Shown here one piece after another: positions 28,374-29,307 of a stretch of DNA of 29,307 bases. Both the position numbers and the translations under genes were made by a program. Each line of letters opens with the position of its first letter. The first letter of the stretch is position 1. The notes beneath the pieces were generated by a model. That model saw only the letters and a program-made list of their open reading frames with translations. It ran no database searches and was not told where the DNA came from. The DNA is from Fragilaria radians. Its lineage: Eukaryota > Bacillariophyta > Fragilariophyceae > Fragilariales > Fragilariaceae. Location: contig CAAAJI010000399.1 in assembly GCA_900642245.1 (NCBI GenBank), forward strand, positions 24,315-53,621. Reading direction: 5' to 3'.

Positions 28374-29307
28374 ATGCCACAACAAAACCAACACAGGAAC
28401 AATCCGCACTATGACGATCCTACGACACCCTACCGTCGACAAGTTGAGGATGGCATTCAAAATCAGACTGATGAATTTGAGGACGAGTACAACCATCGAA
28501 CACAAGACGATCGAAACAGAGGTCGTTTGGTTGGGAATGTTCGTTTATTGGATGTGTATAGTTATCGACAAAAGTATGGTTACTGTTCTATTTTGTTTTC
28601 TATTGTTCAAACGATAGTCTTGGCGATTATGATGTATGAGTGTGGCGTAGCTCACTTTCGAATCAATCCCATGATTGGACCATATCCTGATGCCCTATCG
28701 AATTGGGGTGCCAAGAATTCTGCTTCAATTTTGGAGGACCGCGAATATTGGAGACTTTTGTCACCGCTTGTACTACACGCTGGTGTGATACACTTGGTTG
28801 GAAATGTGTCGGTACAGATTGAGACATGTTTATACTACGAGAAGGAATGGGGAAGTGCCGTGTGGTTATTCATTTACGTTGCTAGTGCCATTGGATCCAC
28901 CGTTGCCTCCACCTGTTTCTTACCCAATGTTTTGTCAGTTGGATCTTCGGGTGCTGTAATGGGTATCTTGGGGGCCAAGATTTCGGAATTTGTCTGCCGA
29001 TCTTGTGAATCTCGAATTACCGTTCAACAGAAGGCTGGGCACGCTATGCGTTACTACCAACTTGCTGAGGCACTTGGAGGAGCCATTATCGTCATGCTCT
29101 TTAGCTTTTTGCCATTTGTGGATTGGGCAGCACATTTAGGTGGTCTTGTCACTGGCATGTCCGTTGGTTGTATGGTCTTTGCGTGTTACATGGAAAACGT
29201 TTTTGGTAAATGTATACTATTTGTACTCAGCCTTGTCCTAACAGTTTGGATGTTTGTGGTGTCACTGACTTACATGCTGGAATCTGTTGAGCCAGCGGAA
29301 AGGTTGA
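28374..29307 (+). CDS. rhomboid intramembrane serine protease, 3' end outside window
   Basis: 311 codons are open from ATG 28374 to the window edge without a stop. Rhomboids cut transmembrane substrates within the membrane using a Ser-His dyad. A hydrophilic N-terminal tail (1-70, acidic and Gln/Asn-rich, cytosolic) leads to a first membrane segment at ~71-93. Then come NPMIGPYPDALSNWGAKNSA and YWRLLSPLVLHAGVIHLVGN, with the HxxxN motif at 140-144. GSSG at 190-193 gives Ser192 as nucleophile, and WAAHLGGLVTGMSVG gives His254. A further membrane segment is at ~279-299 (CILFVLSLVLTVWMFVVSLT), as in the 6+1 type of eukaryotic rhomboids. All catalytic residues are present. No intron is needed. 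The ATG has T at -3 (gatcATG), not ideal, but it is the first ATG of the frame that I see. Confidence 0.92.
   Translation, partial: MPQQNQHRNNPHYDDPTTPYRRQVEDGIQNQTDEFEDEYNHRTQDDRNRGRLVGNVRLLDVYSYRQKYGYCSILFSIVQTIVLAIMMYECGVAHFRINPMIGPYPDALSNWGAKNSASILEDREYWRLLSPLVLHAGVIHLVGNVSVQIETCLYYEKEWGSAVWLFIYVASAIGSTVASTCFLPNVLSVGSSGAVMGILGAKISEFVCRSCESRITVQQKAGHAMRYYQLAEALGGAIIVMLFSFLPFVDWAAHLGGLVTGMSVGCMVFACYMENVFGKCILFVLSLVLTVWMFVVSLTYMLESVEPAERL

Noticed and set aside
1..29307. tRNA genes, CRISPR arrays, bacterial operon signals
   Set aside because: No clear tRNA B-box (GGTTCRANNCC) in a plausible context, no regularly spaced repeats, and the gene structure is eukaryotic.

Overview
This window looks like a gene-poor, transposon-rich stretch of a nuclear genome from a diatom or close stramenopile relative. 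The evidence is several Copia (Ty1/Copia, CoDi-like) retrotransposons of the kind known from diatoms, AT-rich spacers, and long intron-poor genes. The organism assignment is inference from protein style. No rRNA, tRNA or CRISPR was seen.

Layout. 1-~614 (+): 3' end of a Copia element. ~666-2692 (-): broken retroelement with the start of a reverse transcriptase (RT) of the 'DKNLGP' type, apparently cut off by the Copia end beside it. 2693-5988: mostly non-coding, with a decayed coding-like patch (~3205-3695) and two direct copies of a ~320-bp repeat (4091-4410, 5581-5900). 5989-9887 (+): decayed Copia element with both LTRs and no visible integrase. 9962-13108 (+): intact 1048-residue chorein-N (VPS13-like) gene starting 75 bp after that element's 3' LTR. 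13170-18334 (+): a duplicated copy of that gene's 3' end, split by a second LTR-flanked Copia element (13255-18112). 18335-~22570 (+): a third, LTR-less Copia element from a different lineage (protease DNQAD, YVDD RT). ~22570-25676: about 3.1 kb without a recognisable gene, with two small tandem repeats. 25677-27864 (-): a 2.2-kb deleted Copia element with both LTRs. 28374-29307 (+): a rhomboid intramembrane protease gene, open at the window edge.

Only two genes look functional: the chorein-N protein and the rhomboid. They are not obviously linked in function. All retroelements carry stops and frameshifts. The most interesting points are the LTR forming the immediate upstream region of the lipid-transfer-like gene, the split tandem duplicate of its glycine-zipper tail, a Copia element whose LTRs are still about 97% alike over most of their length while its body is badly decayed, and an exactly spaced old repeat pair at 4.1 and 5.6 kb.
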